In this document: piece by piece, positions 26,012 through 34,743 of the stretch
How the letters are laid out: every line of letters begins with the position of its first letter
Position numbering within the stretch: position 1 is the stretch's first letter
NCBI GenBank assembly: GCA_965248605.1
Contig: CBDFJV010000007.1
Coordinates: 2,666,001-2,730,000, forward strand
DNA: 64,000 nucleotides
From: CAUZJF01 sp965248605
Lineage (GTDB): Bacteria > Chloroflexota > Dehalococcoidia > Lucifugimonadales > CAUZJF01
Reading direction: 5' to 3'
Made by a program: the position numbers and the translations under genes
The notes under the pieces: generated by a model
Told to the model about the DNA's origin: nothing
Database searches by the model: none
The model's input: only the letters and a program-made list of their open reading frames with translations

Positions 26012-29000
26012 CTAGCCGAGCGCGGACAAAGATCGCGAGCGTCTCGGCAGAGTAGCCGCCCCGTCGCTTCGGCCTGCAAGCGCGTCCACGATAGCCGGCC
26101 GGCTGCCCTCATCCACCTCGCCATGCCACTGCACCTCGCCGCCCTGCAGCGACGCGACGGGAATGCCGTCCCGGAACGCGACCCGGTTGCCACGCAGAGC
26201 TGCTACCTTGGGGCCTGGTGTCAGGAGCCCCGCCAGGTTGAGGGGGTCGCACGCCGAGAGGGCTACTAGCCGTCCGTCTGGAACTGCCTTACGCACCTGG
26301 CGCATTGTATCGATGGCTTCGGGTAGCGCGAACTGCTCGCCAACGAACCCGGCCACGAACCGTCCGCCGCGAATCTCGCCCCTGGCTTCGGCGCGGCGAT
26401 AGACCCTCAGCAGGTCTCGCCACCGAGGCGTCGAGGTCTCCCGTGCCAGCACCTCCGGGAATACGATGCCGTAGCGGTGCAGGAGTTGCCACGCTCGCTT
26501 CTCCACCACTTCGGCGGCAGCACGTGCCGCGTCCCGTTCCGGACGCTGGACTATAGCTTGGGCAACACTCGGCCTCACCTGGTCGGAGTGATGTTGGGTG
26601 GCGTCCTTTCCGTTGGTACCGCCGTTTCGGGATACGCCATTGCCGTTTGTGCTCCCTCCATTGCTGTTGGCGAGCCCTTCGACAGAGCTCAGGACAGGCT
26701 CGCCTCCGTTCATGGTGAGCGTGTCGAACCGCAACAGAGACCAACGGCTCGTCGGTCGCCGTCTTCTGGGAGCGCGCCTGGCCCTCGAAGATTGCCGAGC
26801 GCGCTTGGTCGTCCCATCGACCATACCTCGCAACGGAGCGAAGCCGTCCGACGTCACGAGCCCTGCGGCCGCCAGCCGCCAAAGCGCGTCCTCCACCTCG
26901 GTGGGGAGCCTGCGGGTGCCGGCCGCGATGTCCGGTAGGAACGACGCTCCGCGGTGAGCCAGGAACTCCAGCACCTCGCCGGTTGCCCCGATCTGCTCGA
27001 CCTCACCGCTCGGCTCTTCCAGCAACCACGGAAGTGCCTCCCGCAACGCCAAAGAGATCGGCACCGACCGCGTCAGCGCGCCCCGGCTCCTTACGAGCGT
27101 TTCGTCCCCAAGGCGGCGACTGAAGCGGCCCCACACTACCTCGCCCGAGAGGCACAGGTTGTCCAGCGTGGCTGACTCATACTTCGCCAACCGGGCGGCC
27201 AATATTTCTGACTCCCAGGCGCCGGCCGCCGCTTCGAAGCCCTGAAGCTGCTCGACCACCTCGATGATGCCGCCCTCACCGCTGAGCTGCGATCTGTGGT
27301 CGACGTGCTGCCATCGCTGAAGGAACCGAACAAACGTCGCCGCGGGTACCGGCTCGATTTCTCGACGGAGCCTGCCCAGGGTCTCGCGATGAATCCGGGC
27401 CAGGATGCGACGGTCGCAGAACTCCTCTTCCTCACGGCCAGGGGTAAAACTGCCCCGCAGGATGTTGCCCGTCGCCTCAAGGTTGGCCAGGGCGATGTCG
27501 ACCGCCGCGCGTCTCATTCCGAGGGCGGCGGCCAACTCTTCAGGCGTAAACGGTCCGACGGACTCCACACGACTCCGGACCAGAACGAGCTCAGCCTCGT
27601 CCTGGGTCGGTCGGTGCCCGTTAGTCGCGACCGACGGCGGCTCGGGGTCGAACCGCACGTCCGGGAACGCCGCGCTTACCAGCAGCGCTCGTTCGCTGGC
27701 CACCCAGGCCGCGTGTCCGTCCCCATAGTGAGCTACCGTGGCGCGGCCGTCTTCGACCAGCTCGCGGAACCAGGTCGTCCACATGTCGGACTCGATCGGG
27801 CCCGCGCCGCGCCCAATGTCTTGCTCCGGCACGACCCCTAGCGTCAGCAGTGCATCGTGGAGCTCGTCGGAGTCCCGTACCAGCGGCCAGGCGTCCCGAG
27901 ACGCGTTCTCGATTGCTTCGGGGTCCAGGGATGCGAGATCGCGCTGGTCGTCAGGCAGTGCCCGCCGAAGGGCCACGGCCCTCGACCGCCGCTCCTGTAT
28001 CTCGCCGTCGTCGTCGAGGAACGCGTAGGGCATGGCGTTCAGTATCTGATGGCTGAAGGCCGACGGCTGTACCGTGTCCTTTGCGAACACCTCGATGTCA
28101 CCGTTCTCGATCGCGGTCAGCACCTCGTCGAAGCCCTCGACGTCCATCGCCTCCGTCAGGCAGTCGCGCAATGTCTCGAACACGATCGGATGATCCGGCA
28201 CCTCGATGTCGCCCGGCGGAGCGTTGTCCTGGCAGGCGACCTGGGCCGGGAATACGGCGGCCAGCAGGTCGTCGGAGCGCATGCGTTGCAGCGTCGGCGG
28301 TACCTTCTTGCCCCCCGAGAACCGCAGCAGCGCCAGCGCCCGCGATGCATCCCAGCGCCACCGTATCCCGAACAGAGGCGCCTGAAGCACTGCCTGAGTC
28401 AACGTCTTTTCGGTCTTGCCGGCTTTGACGTAGCTGTAGATGTCGGCGAGCGGGAACGACATCGACGGCCCAAGCGACAGGTTGACGCCGTCCTCGGTGG
28501 CCGAGGCCTGCAGTTCAAAGTCGAAGGCTCGACAGATTTCCTTGCGCAGGGACATCCCCCACGCCTTGTTGATATGAGACCCGAAGGGCGCGTGTATGAT
28601 CAGCTGCATCCCGCCCGACTCGTCGAAAAAGCGCTCCGCGATGACGCGTTTCTTCGTGGGCACGGTACCGAGAATCCTCACGCCCTCTTCGATGTACGCG
28701 TAGGCCTGTTCGGCCGCGTCTTTGGAGAAGCCGAGGTCTTCGGTAAGCCAGCGCAGGCCGTCCTCCGTCTCGACTCGGCGGTATAGCTCCTCCCGTAGGT
28801 CGGATACCTCGTCGGACAGCTCCGTTGTGCGGCCCGGCGCCTCGCCGAACCAGAAGGGGATAGTAGGTGGAGAACCCCTAGCATCCTCGACTCGCACACG
28901 CCCGTTCTCGACCCGCAATATTCTCCACGGCGTGTTGCCAAGCTGGAAGATGTTGCCGCGCATGCTCTCGATGGCGAAGTCTTCGTTGACCGTGCCGACG

Positions 29001-30553
29001 AATACGTTCTCCGGCTCGGCGATAACGTCATAGTCGGAGTTGTCCGGTATCGCGCCCCCGTTAGTCAGAGCGCTGAGGCGGGCGCCCCGTCGGCCACGCA
29101 GCCTGCGATTGATTTTGTCGCGGTGCAGGTGAGCGGACCGCCGCCCCTCGCGAGCGGCGACGCCCTCCGAGAGCGTTTCGAGTACCTGTTCGTAACGCTG
29201 CCGCGGAAGCTCCCTGTACGGGTATGCTCGGCGGGCCAGCTCGTACAGAGAATCCTCGTCGCAGTCCCTGGCCGCGCACTCGGCGACGATCTGCTGCGCC
29301 AGCACGTCCAACGGCCATGGAGGTATCGACAGAGTGTCCAGGTTGCCTCGGCGGAACCCTCTGATCAGCGCCATGCACTCGATCAGCTCGTCGCGAGTCA
29401 GCGGGAACAGCCGCCCCTTAGGAGTGCCTTTGAGCGAGTGGCCCGAGCGTCCGACGCGTTGCAGCAGCAACCCGATAGAGCGAGGCGACCCGACCTGGCA
29501 CACCAGATCGACGGCTCCTATGTCTATGCCCAGCTCCAGCGACGACGTGGCGACGCAGAGCTTGACCTTGCCTTCCTTAAGGCGCTGCTCCGCAAAGTGT
29601 CGTATTTCCTGAGACAGGCTGCCGTGGTGAGCGACTACGGCTTCCTCACCGAGGCGTTGCGTCATCTGGTGGGCTAGCCGCTCGACGAGCCGACGGGTAT
29701 TGACGAATAGCAAGGTAGTGTCGTGGCTCGTAACCAGTTCGGCGATGCGGTCGAGCACTCGGTCCCACTGCTCGTGGGTCGCGATGGGCCCGATCTCGTC
29801 CTCCGTAAGCTCCAGCTCGAGGTCGACCTCGCGGGCGTGGCCAGTGTCCACGACAAGGCAGTCGGCTTTGCCGTCGGGCCCTATCGAGTCCATACCAACC
29901 AGGAAGCGGGCCACCTCATCGATGGGACGCTGAGTGGCCGACAGGCCGATGCGCGTGATGGGGCCGTCCGCAAGCTCGCATAGGCGCTCGACCGACAGGC
30001 TAAGGTGCGACCCTCTCTTGTTACTCGCGACCGCATGTAGCTCGTCGAGAATGAGCGTCTGCGCGCCCTTCAGGGCCGCCCGCCCGCTCCTCGACGTCAG
30101 AAGGATGTACAGCGATTCCGGGGTCGTGATGAGCACGTGAGGCGGCCTTTTGGCCATCGCCTGCCGCTCTCTCTGCGGCGTATCCCCGGTGCGTACGGCA
30201 ACCCGGATGTCGGGCAGGGGAGTGCCCGCGCTCTCGGCCAGTGACCTGATCCCCTCTAGCGGGTCCTCTAGGTTGCGGTGGATGTCATTCGACAGTGCCT
30301 TCAACGGCGAGACGTAAACGACCTGGGTCTGGTCCGGCAGGCCGCCATTCAGGCCCTCGCGCACCAGCCCGTCGAGACACGTGAGGAACGCCGCCAGCGT
30401 CTTACCCGACCCCGTCGGCGCCGCGATAAGGGTGTGGCGCCCCTGAGCGATGGCTGGCCACCCCTGGGCCTGCGCCTCGGTAGGCGCATCAAACCGCTCC
30501 CGGAACCAGGCTTGTACGAGCGGATGGAACTGAGAAAGCGGCATGTTAGGCAA
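26012..30553 (-). CDS. lhr: Lhr-family large ATP-dependent DNA helicase
   Basis: 1,513 residues, the length of full-size Lhr helicases (about 1,500). Superfamily 2 motifs: APTGSGKTLAAF (Lys51), VSPLKALSND, TTPESLY, DELH at 170-173, SATQRPIDEVARFL, LGIDIGAVDLVCQVGSPRSI and LQRVGRSGH. Lhr winged-helix and beta-barrel regions follow (ENVFVGTVNEDFAIESMRGN, HINKAWGMSLRKEICRAF), then the Lhr-CTD. Lhr proteins are 3'-5' translocases linked to DNA repair. Residues about 1275-1295 (FDTLTMNGGEPVLSSVEGLA) are read from a palindromic repeat, and an Asn/Gly-rich linker follows. The TTG start at 30553 directly follows the stop of the SIR2-like gene; ATG 30544 is an alternative. Confidence 0.92.
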   Translation of the reverse strand: MPNMPLSQFHPLVQAWFRERFDAPTEAQAQGWPAIAQGRHTLIAAPTGSGKTLAAFLTCLDGLVREGLNGGLPDQTQVVYVSPLKALSNDIHRNLEDPLEGIRSLAESAGTPLPDIRVAVRTGDTPQRERQAMAKRPPHVLITTPESLYILLTSRSGRAALKGAQTLILDELHAVASNKRGSHLSLSVERLCELADGPITRIGLSATQRPIDEVARFLVGMDSIGPDGKADCLVVDTGHAREVDLELELTEDEIGPIATHEQWDRVLDRIAELVTSHDTTLLFVNTRRLVERLAHQMTQRLGEEAVVAHHGSLSQEIRHFAEQRLKEGKVKLCVATSSLELGIDIGAVDLVCQVGSPRSIGLLLQRVGRSGHSLKGTPKGRLFPLTRDELIECMALIRGFRRGNLDTLSIPPWPLDVLAQQIVAECAARDCDEDSLYELARRAYPYRELPRQRYEQVLETLSEGVAAREGRRSAHLHRDKINRRLRGRRGARLSALTNGGAIPDNSDYDVIAEPENVFVGTVNEDFAIESMRGNIFQLGNTPWRILRVENGRVRVEDARGSPPTIPFWFGEAPGRTTELSDEVSDLREELYRRVETEDGLRWLTEDLGFSKDAAEQAYAYIEEGVRILGTVPTKKRVIAERFFDESGGMQLIIHAPFGSHINKAWGMSLRKEICRAFDFELQASATEDGVNLSLGPSMSFPLADIYSYVKAGKTEKTLTQAVLQAPLFGIRWRWDASRALALLRFSGGKKVPPTLQRMRSDDLLAAVFPAQVACQDNAPPGDIEVPDHPIVFETLRDCLTEAMDVEGFDEVLTAIENGDIEVFAKDTVQPSAFSHQILNAMPYAFLDDDGEIQERRSRAVALRRALPDDQRDLASLDPEAIENASRDAWPLVRDSDELHDALLTLGVVPEQDIGRGAGPIESDMWTTWFRELVEDGRATVAHYGDGHAAWVASERALLVSAAFPDVRFDPEPPSVATNGHRPTQDEAELVLVRSRVESVGPFTPEELAAALGMRRAAVDIALANLEATGNILRGSFTPGREEEEFCDRRILARIHRETLGRLRREIEPVPAATFVRFLQRWQHVDHRSQLSGEGGIIEVVEQLQGFEAAAGAWESEILAARLAKYESATLDNLCLSGEVVWGRFSRRLGDETLVRSRGALTRSVPISLALREALPWLLEEPSGEVEQIGATGEVLEFLAHRGASFLPDIAAGTRRLPTEVEDALWRLAAAGLVTSDGFAPLRGMVDGTTKRARQSSRARRAPRRRRPTSRWSLLRFDTLTMNGGEPVLSSVEGLANSNGGSTNGNGVSRNGGTNGKDATQHHSDQVRPSVAQAIVQRPERDAARAAAEVVEKRAWQLLHRYGIVFPEVLARETSTPRWRDLLRVYRRAEARGEIRGGRFVAGFVGEQFALPEAIDTMRQVRKAVPDGRLVALSACDPLNLAGLLTPGPKVAALRGNRVAFRDGIPVASLQGGEVQWHGEVDEGSRPAIVDALAGRSDGAATLPRRSRSLSALG
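26669..26730. repeat. REP-like palindromic repeat inside the lhr coding sequence
   Basis: Inverted arms GGCGAGCC/GGCTCGCC (26669-26676, 26697-26704) and TTCGACA/TGTCGAA (26678-26684, 26722-26728) belong to the dispersed repeat with CCTTCGACA-AGCTCAGG found in many environmental genomes. It is translated in frame within lhr. Confidence 0.7.
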
Positions 30554-31310
30554 CTACGCGGCCAAGTCCCCCGACCATTCCAGAGCACCTCGGAAGTCGA
30601 ACATCTCGTCTGGGATTTCACCGAGTTTGGCCCGGTAGGCGGTCTTGATCCGCTTCTTCTCGCTGTCGTTCGCGGCGAGGTTGACCACCGAGATGTCCTC
30701 ACGAGGAAGGTCTTTCAGCGCTTCATCAAAGAGCGTTCCTACGGCGATGTCGGTGATCGGGAACGAGTATCCAATGAAAACGATTCGTTGAGCTGACGAT
30801 AGCGCGACGTAGGCCCGACGCCAAACGACCCTAAGTATTGGTTGCTCTACGAGGGCCGACTTGAGCAGGACAGGAGGTACCAAGAACGGTTCCGGCTCTA
30901 GATGCCGCTCAATCGATTCCGCGGCTCGCGGGTCATTCACTGGTAACCCGAACCACGGTTCGTGGTGGGTTATCGCGTCCACGACGTAGGGACGCCCGTA
31001 GCCTAACTTTGGACGCCAGTTTAAGGAACCGTGGAGTTTCAACAACATCATGGACGGAACGTCCGTAAAACGCGCGCCGACATCTCGAATTGTTAGCTCT
31101 GAAGGCCTACAGTAGAAACCATACCCCTGGTCCGGACTCCAGAGTTGCCACTTGGTCGGTCGGTAGTCATAACCAAATCTCAATAGGAACTCATCTAGAA
31201 CATCGTCATAGTTGAAGGTTACGCAGGTGACGGCCCGTTTGGCGCAGTGCCTCGCGAACGCCGCCAGTTCATCCGAGTGGAGCGTCCCTTTCTTGGCGGC
31301 CTCTACTCTT
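30554..31310 (-). pseudogene. SIR2-like domain protein, 5' end removed by an IS
   Basis: The frame is open up to the IS boundary at 31310 and starts there with RVEAAKKGTLHSDELAAF. It contains AVTCVTFNYDDVLDEFLL, the Asn-Tyr-Asp segment of SIR2-like NAD-binding domains, SMMLLKLHGSLNW, and the late motif IVFIGYSFPITD. The N-terminal NAD motif (GAGxS type) is lost. About 250 residues remain. Similar SIR2 proteins act as NAD hydrolases in anti-phage systems. The stop TAG touches the TTG start of lhr, so the two were one transcription unit. A shorter start at 31183 exists but would omit the TFNYDD motif. Confidence 0.75.
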
Positions 31311-33033
31311 AAGCCCTAATCCACCGAAGGACGGCGTGTAGGAGGCCTGCTGAAGAAACAAAAGGGTGCGCCTCTGAATCTGGGATAATGGTTTTGAAAC
31401 AGAAAACCGGTCCCAGAAAAGGAGCACCCGATAGATGCTACCACGTAACCACCCCGACCGCATCCAAATCGCCTTCGACGACCACCGCCTGGTGGCCAAT
31501 GCCGGGCTGATCCTTCCCGCCACCCTCGCCCTGCGCCTTGGCCTGCCCCAACTCCTCCGGAAGCACCTCGACCTCGGCGGCGCGCCGGGCCGGGCGAACA
31601 CCGGCGACAAGATGATGACCCTGGTGGCCTCCGCCCTAGCCGGCGGAGATTGCATCGACGACGCCGATGTGCTGCGCGCCGGCGGGACCGCCCGCGTGCT
31701 CGGTTTCACGGCTAAGGCTCCCTCCACCCTGGGCACCTTCCTGCGCAGCTTCAGGTGGGGCCATGTCCGCCAACTGGACCGGGTGAGCCGCGAGTTGCTG
31801 GCCCGGGTCTGGAAGGCCGGTGCCGGACCCGGCGACGCACCATTCACCATCGACCTTGATTCGACGATCTGCGAGACCTACGGACTGGCCAAGGAGGGCG
31901 CCCGCCACCACGGCTACACCGGTGCGCGGGGCTATCACCCGCTGCTGGCCGTCGCCGCCGGCACCGGCGACGTGCTGATGGCCCGCCTGCGCGAGGGCCG
32001 GGCTAACACCGCCCGCGGCGCTGCCCACTTCCTGCGTGAAACGGTGGGGCGGGTGCGCTACTGCGGAGCCAGGGGCCAACTCACGGTGCGGGCCGACAGC
32101 GGCTTCTATACCCACGCCGTGGTCGCCGTCTGCCGCCGGATGGATGTCCGCTTCTCCATCGCCATCCGCCAGCGCGCCCGCCTGCGGAATCTCATCGAGG
32201 CGATACCCGAAGATGGCTGGACGCCGATTCCTTACTGGCTGGACGGCGCCGCCGATGTGGCCGAGACCACCTACACCCCGTTCCAGGCCGAGGCGGACGC
32301 CGCGCCGGTACGGCTCATCGTCCGGCGGGTGAAGCCGGCGCCCTGTTCTCAACTGGCTCTCTTCGCCACCTACAGCTATCACGGCTTCATCACCGACCGG
32401 GACGGGGAGACGCTGGAACTGGAGGCCGATCATCGCCGTCACGCCGAGATCGAGAATGCGATACGCGACCTCAAGTACGGCGTGGGGCTGAACCATCTCC
32501 CCTCGGGCCGTTTCGCCGCCAACGGCGCCTGGCTGGCGGTACAGGTGATGGCGCACAACCTGGCCCGCTGGACAGCCCGCATCGGCCTGGGTCAGCAGAT
32601 CGTGACCACCAAGACCCTCAGACGACGGGTCTTTGCCTTGGCCGGACGGATCACCCGCTCGGCACGCCGATTGACCCTGCAGCTTCCCCGGCGCTGGCCC
32701 TGGGAGGAGCAGTTCAGCCGCGCCCTGGCCCGACTGCGAGCCATTCCACTCCCAGCCTGACGGAGCCCGTCCGCCACTGACCCACCAGCCAACCCAACGT
32801 CCCCGCAAACTCGCGCCAGCCCAGTCCGCGAGCGCCTCTTGCCGTGTCCTATCCCGCCATCTGGCTCGCCACAGCCACTGTAGGCCGCCATCGGTGCCCC
32901 CAAAAGCGCCTGCAGACCGCCCGCCAACCTCCCGTCTACCCAAATTCGAGCCCGGATCATCACGCCTGTAACTCCCTCACCCCCTTCCGCTGTCCTCACG
33001 TCGTCCATCCCTGTCCGTCGGTGGATTCGGGCT
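31311..33033 (+). mobile_element. IS1380-family insertion sequence, copy 1
   Basis: About 1.72 kb. The left end is AAGCCCTAATCCACCGAAGG, the right end its inverted form near 33015-33033 (GTCGGTGGATTCGGGCT). It holds one transposase gene. It directly abuts copy 2 in the same orientation, sharing TAA between GGGC and GCCC. The left flank is TTAA at the boundary. Confidence 0.85.
31435..32760 (+). CDS. IS1380-family transposase, copy 1
   Basis: 441 residues, a DDE transposase of the IS4-like fold. Markers: FTIDLDSTICETYGLAKEGA (first Asp region), RADSGFYTHAVV (second Asp), and the late glutamate region HRRHAEIENAIRDLKYGVGL (YREK-like). The ATG at 31435 is preceded by AAAAGGAG. The gene appears intact. 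It differs from copy 2 at scattered residues (roughly nine in ten match by eye), so the two are not a very recent duplication. The GC is higher than in neighbouring genes. A long antisense open frame is a shadow of its codon bias. Confidence 0.92.
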   Translation: MLPRNHPDRIQIAFDDHRLVANAGLILPATLALRLGLPQLLRKHLDLGGAPGRANTGDKMMTLVASALAGGDCIDDADVLRAGGTARVLGFTAKAPSTLGTFLRSFRWGHVRQLDRVSRELLARVWKAGAGPGDAPFTIDLDSTICETYGLAKEGARHHGYTGARGYHPLLAVAAGTGDVLMARLREGRANTARGAAHFLRETVGRVRYCGARGQLTVRADSGFYTHAVVAVCRRMDVRFSIAIRQRARLRNLIEAIPEDGWTPIPYWLDGAADVAETTYTPFQAEADAAPVRLIVRRVKPAPCSQLALFATYSYHGFITDRDGETLELEADHRRHAEIENAIRDLKYGVGLNHLPSGRFAANGAWLAVQVMAHNLARWTARIGLGQQIVTTKTLRRRVFALAGRITRSARRLTLQLPRRWPWEEQFSRALARLRAIPLPA

Positions 33034-34743
33034 AAGCCCGAATCCACCGAAGGACGTCCTTGGGGACAGCCCTTGAAGAAGCCAGCGGGTGCTCCTCTGA
33101 ATCTGGGATAATGGTTTTGGAACAGAAACCCGCCCGGAAACAAGGAGCACCCAATAGATGCTGCCACAGAACAAACCCGACCGTATCCGCATCGTCTTTG
33201 ACGACCATCGCCTGGTGGCCAATGCCGGCCTGCTCCTGCCGGCCACCCTAGCCCGGCACCTGGGCCTGCGGGAACTCGTCGACCATCACCTTGACCTCGG
33301 CGGAGCGCCGGGACGGGCGAACACTGGGGACAAGATGCTGACGCTGGTCGCTTCCGCGCTGGCAGGCGGCGACTGCATCGACGACGCCGATGCGCTGCGC
33401 GCTGGTGGGACGGTCGGTGTTCTAGGCTGCGTGGTCAAGGCGCCATCCACCCTGGGGACCTTCCTGCGCAGCTTCCGGTGGGGGCATGTCCGTCAACTCG
33501 ACCGCGTGAGCCGCCAGTTGTTGGCCCGGGCCTGGGCCGCTGGGGCCGGACCCGGCGACTCGCCCCTGACCATCGACCTGGACTCGACCATCTGCGAGAC
33601 CTATGGACTGGCCAAGGAGGGAGCGCGCCACCACGGCTATACCGGCGCCCGCGGCTATCACCCGCTGCTGGCCATTGCCGCCGGCACCGGCGAGGTGCTG
33701 ATGTCCCGGCTGCGCGAGGGCCGGGCCAACACCGCCCGTGGCGCCGCCCACTTCCTGCGTGAGACGGTGGGGCGGGTGCGCTACGGCGGGGCCAGGGGAC
33801 AACTCACGGTGCGGGCCGACAGCGGCTTCTACGCCCACACTGTCGTTGCCGCCTGCCGGGAAATGGATGTCCGCTTCTCTATCACCATCCGCCAGCGCGC
33901 CAGCCTGCGGGACCTGATCGAGGCGATACCACAGGAGGACTGGACTCCCATTCCCTACTGGACGGACGGCGCCGCCGATGTCGCCGAGACGACTTACACC
34001 CCGTTCCAGACCAAGCCGGACGCCGCGCCGGTGCGGCTCATTGTCCGGCGGGTGAAGCCGACGCCCGGTTCCCAGCTCGCCCTCTTCGCCAGATACAGCT
34101 ATCACGCCTTCATCACCGACCGCGATGGGGAGACGCTGGAACTGGAGGCCGATCATCGCCGCCACGCCGAGGTCGAGAACGCCATACGCGACCTCAAGTA
34201 CGGCGTCGGGCTGAACCACATGCCGTCGGCGCGCTTCGCCGCCAACGGCGCCTGGCTGGCGGTCCAGGTGATGGCGCATAACCTGGCCCGCTGGACGGCG
34301 CGGATTGGTCTGGGCGAGCGGACCGTGATCACCAAGACCCTCAGGCGGCGGGTCTTCGCTCTGGTGGGACGGATCACCCGCTCGGCGCGCCGCCTCACTT
34401 TGCATCTCCCCCGGCGCTGGCCTTGGGAAACCCAGTTCAGTCGCGCCTTGGCCCGGCTGCAAGCCATTCCGTTCCCAGCCTGACAGCCAGCCTGCAACTG
34501 ACCCAACGTCCCCGCAATCTCGCGCCACCCCGGTCGCGAGAGTCCCCTGCTGCGTATCCTCTCGCCTTCCCGCGCATCGCAACTCCCGCATAGGGCCTTA
34601 GGGGCCCTGTGCGGCGACTGAAGACCGGCCGCCGGCCTCCCATCTACCCCAAGACCCCAGGCCATCCCCCCTGTAGCTCCCTCACCCACCCCCTTCCGCT
34701 GCCCTCACGCCGTCCATCGGTGTCCTTCGGTGGATTCGGGCTT
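33034..34743 (+). mobile_element. IS1380-family insertion sequence, copy 2
   Basis: About 1.71 kb with perfect 22-base ends: AAGCCCGAATCCACCGAAGG begins it and the exact complement ends at 34743. The right flank is TTAG-like (GGGCTTAGAAGG), unlike the TTAA at the far left of copy 1. The element ends inside a phosphatase gene, not in the rest of the SIR2 gene. Confidence 0.87.
33158..34483 (+). CDS. IS1380-family transposase, copy 2
   Basis: 441 residues, same length as copy 1 and without indels by eye. DDE-region motifs are kept: LTIDLDSTICETYGLAKEGA, RADSGFYAHTVV, and HRRHAEVENAIRDLKYGVGL. Start ATG 33158 is preceded by AAGGAG. The gene looks intact, so the pair may still be active and could move in trans. 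Confidence 0.92.
   Translation: MLPQNKPDRIRIVFDDHRLVANAGLLLPATLARHLGLRELVDHHLDLGGAPGRANTGDKMLTLVASALAGGDCIDDADALRAGGTVGVLGCVVKAPSTLGTFLRSFRWGHVRQLDRVSRQLLARAWAAGAGPGDSPLTIDLDSTICETYGLAKEGARHHGYTGARGYHPLLAIAAGTGEVLMSRLREGRANTARGAAHFLRETVGRVRYGGARGQLTVRADSGFYAHTVVAACREMDVRFSITIRQRASLRDLIEAIPQEDWTPIPYWTDGAADVAETTYTPFQTKPDAAPVRLIVRRVKPTPGSQLALFARYSYHAFITDRDGETLELEADHRRHAEVENAIRDLKYGVGLNHMPSARFAANGAWLAVQVMAHNLARWTARIGLGERTVITKTLRRRVFALVGRITRSARRLTLHLPRRWPWETQFSRALARLQAIPFPA

Noticed and set aside
31636..32943. Long antisense open frame (435 codons) across IS copy 1
   Set aside because: It mirrors the transposase codon bias, has no family text, and a matching one occurs antisense to copy 2.
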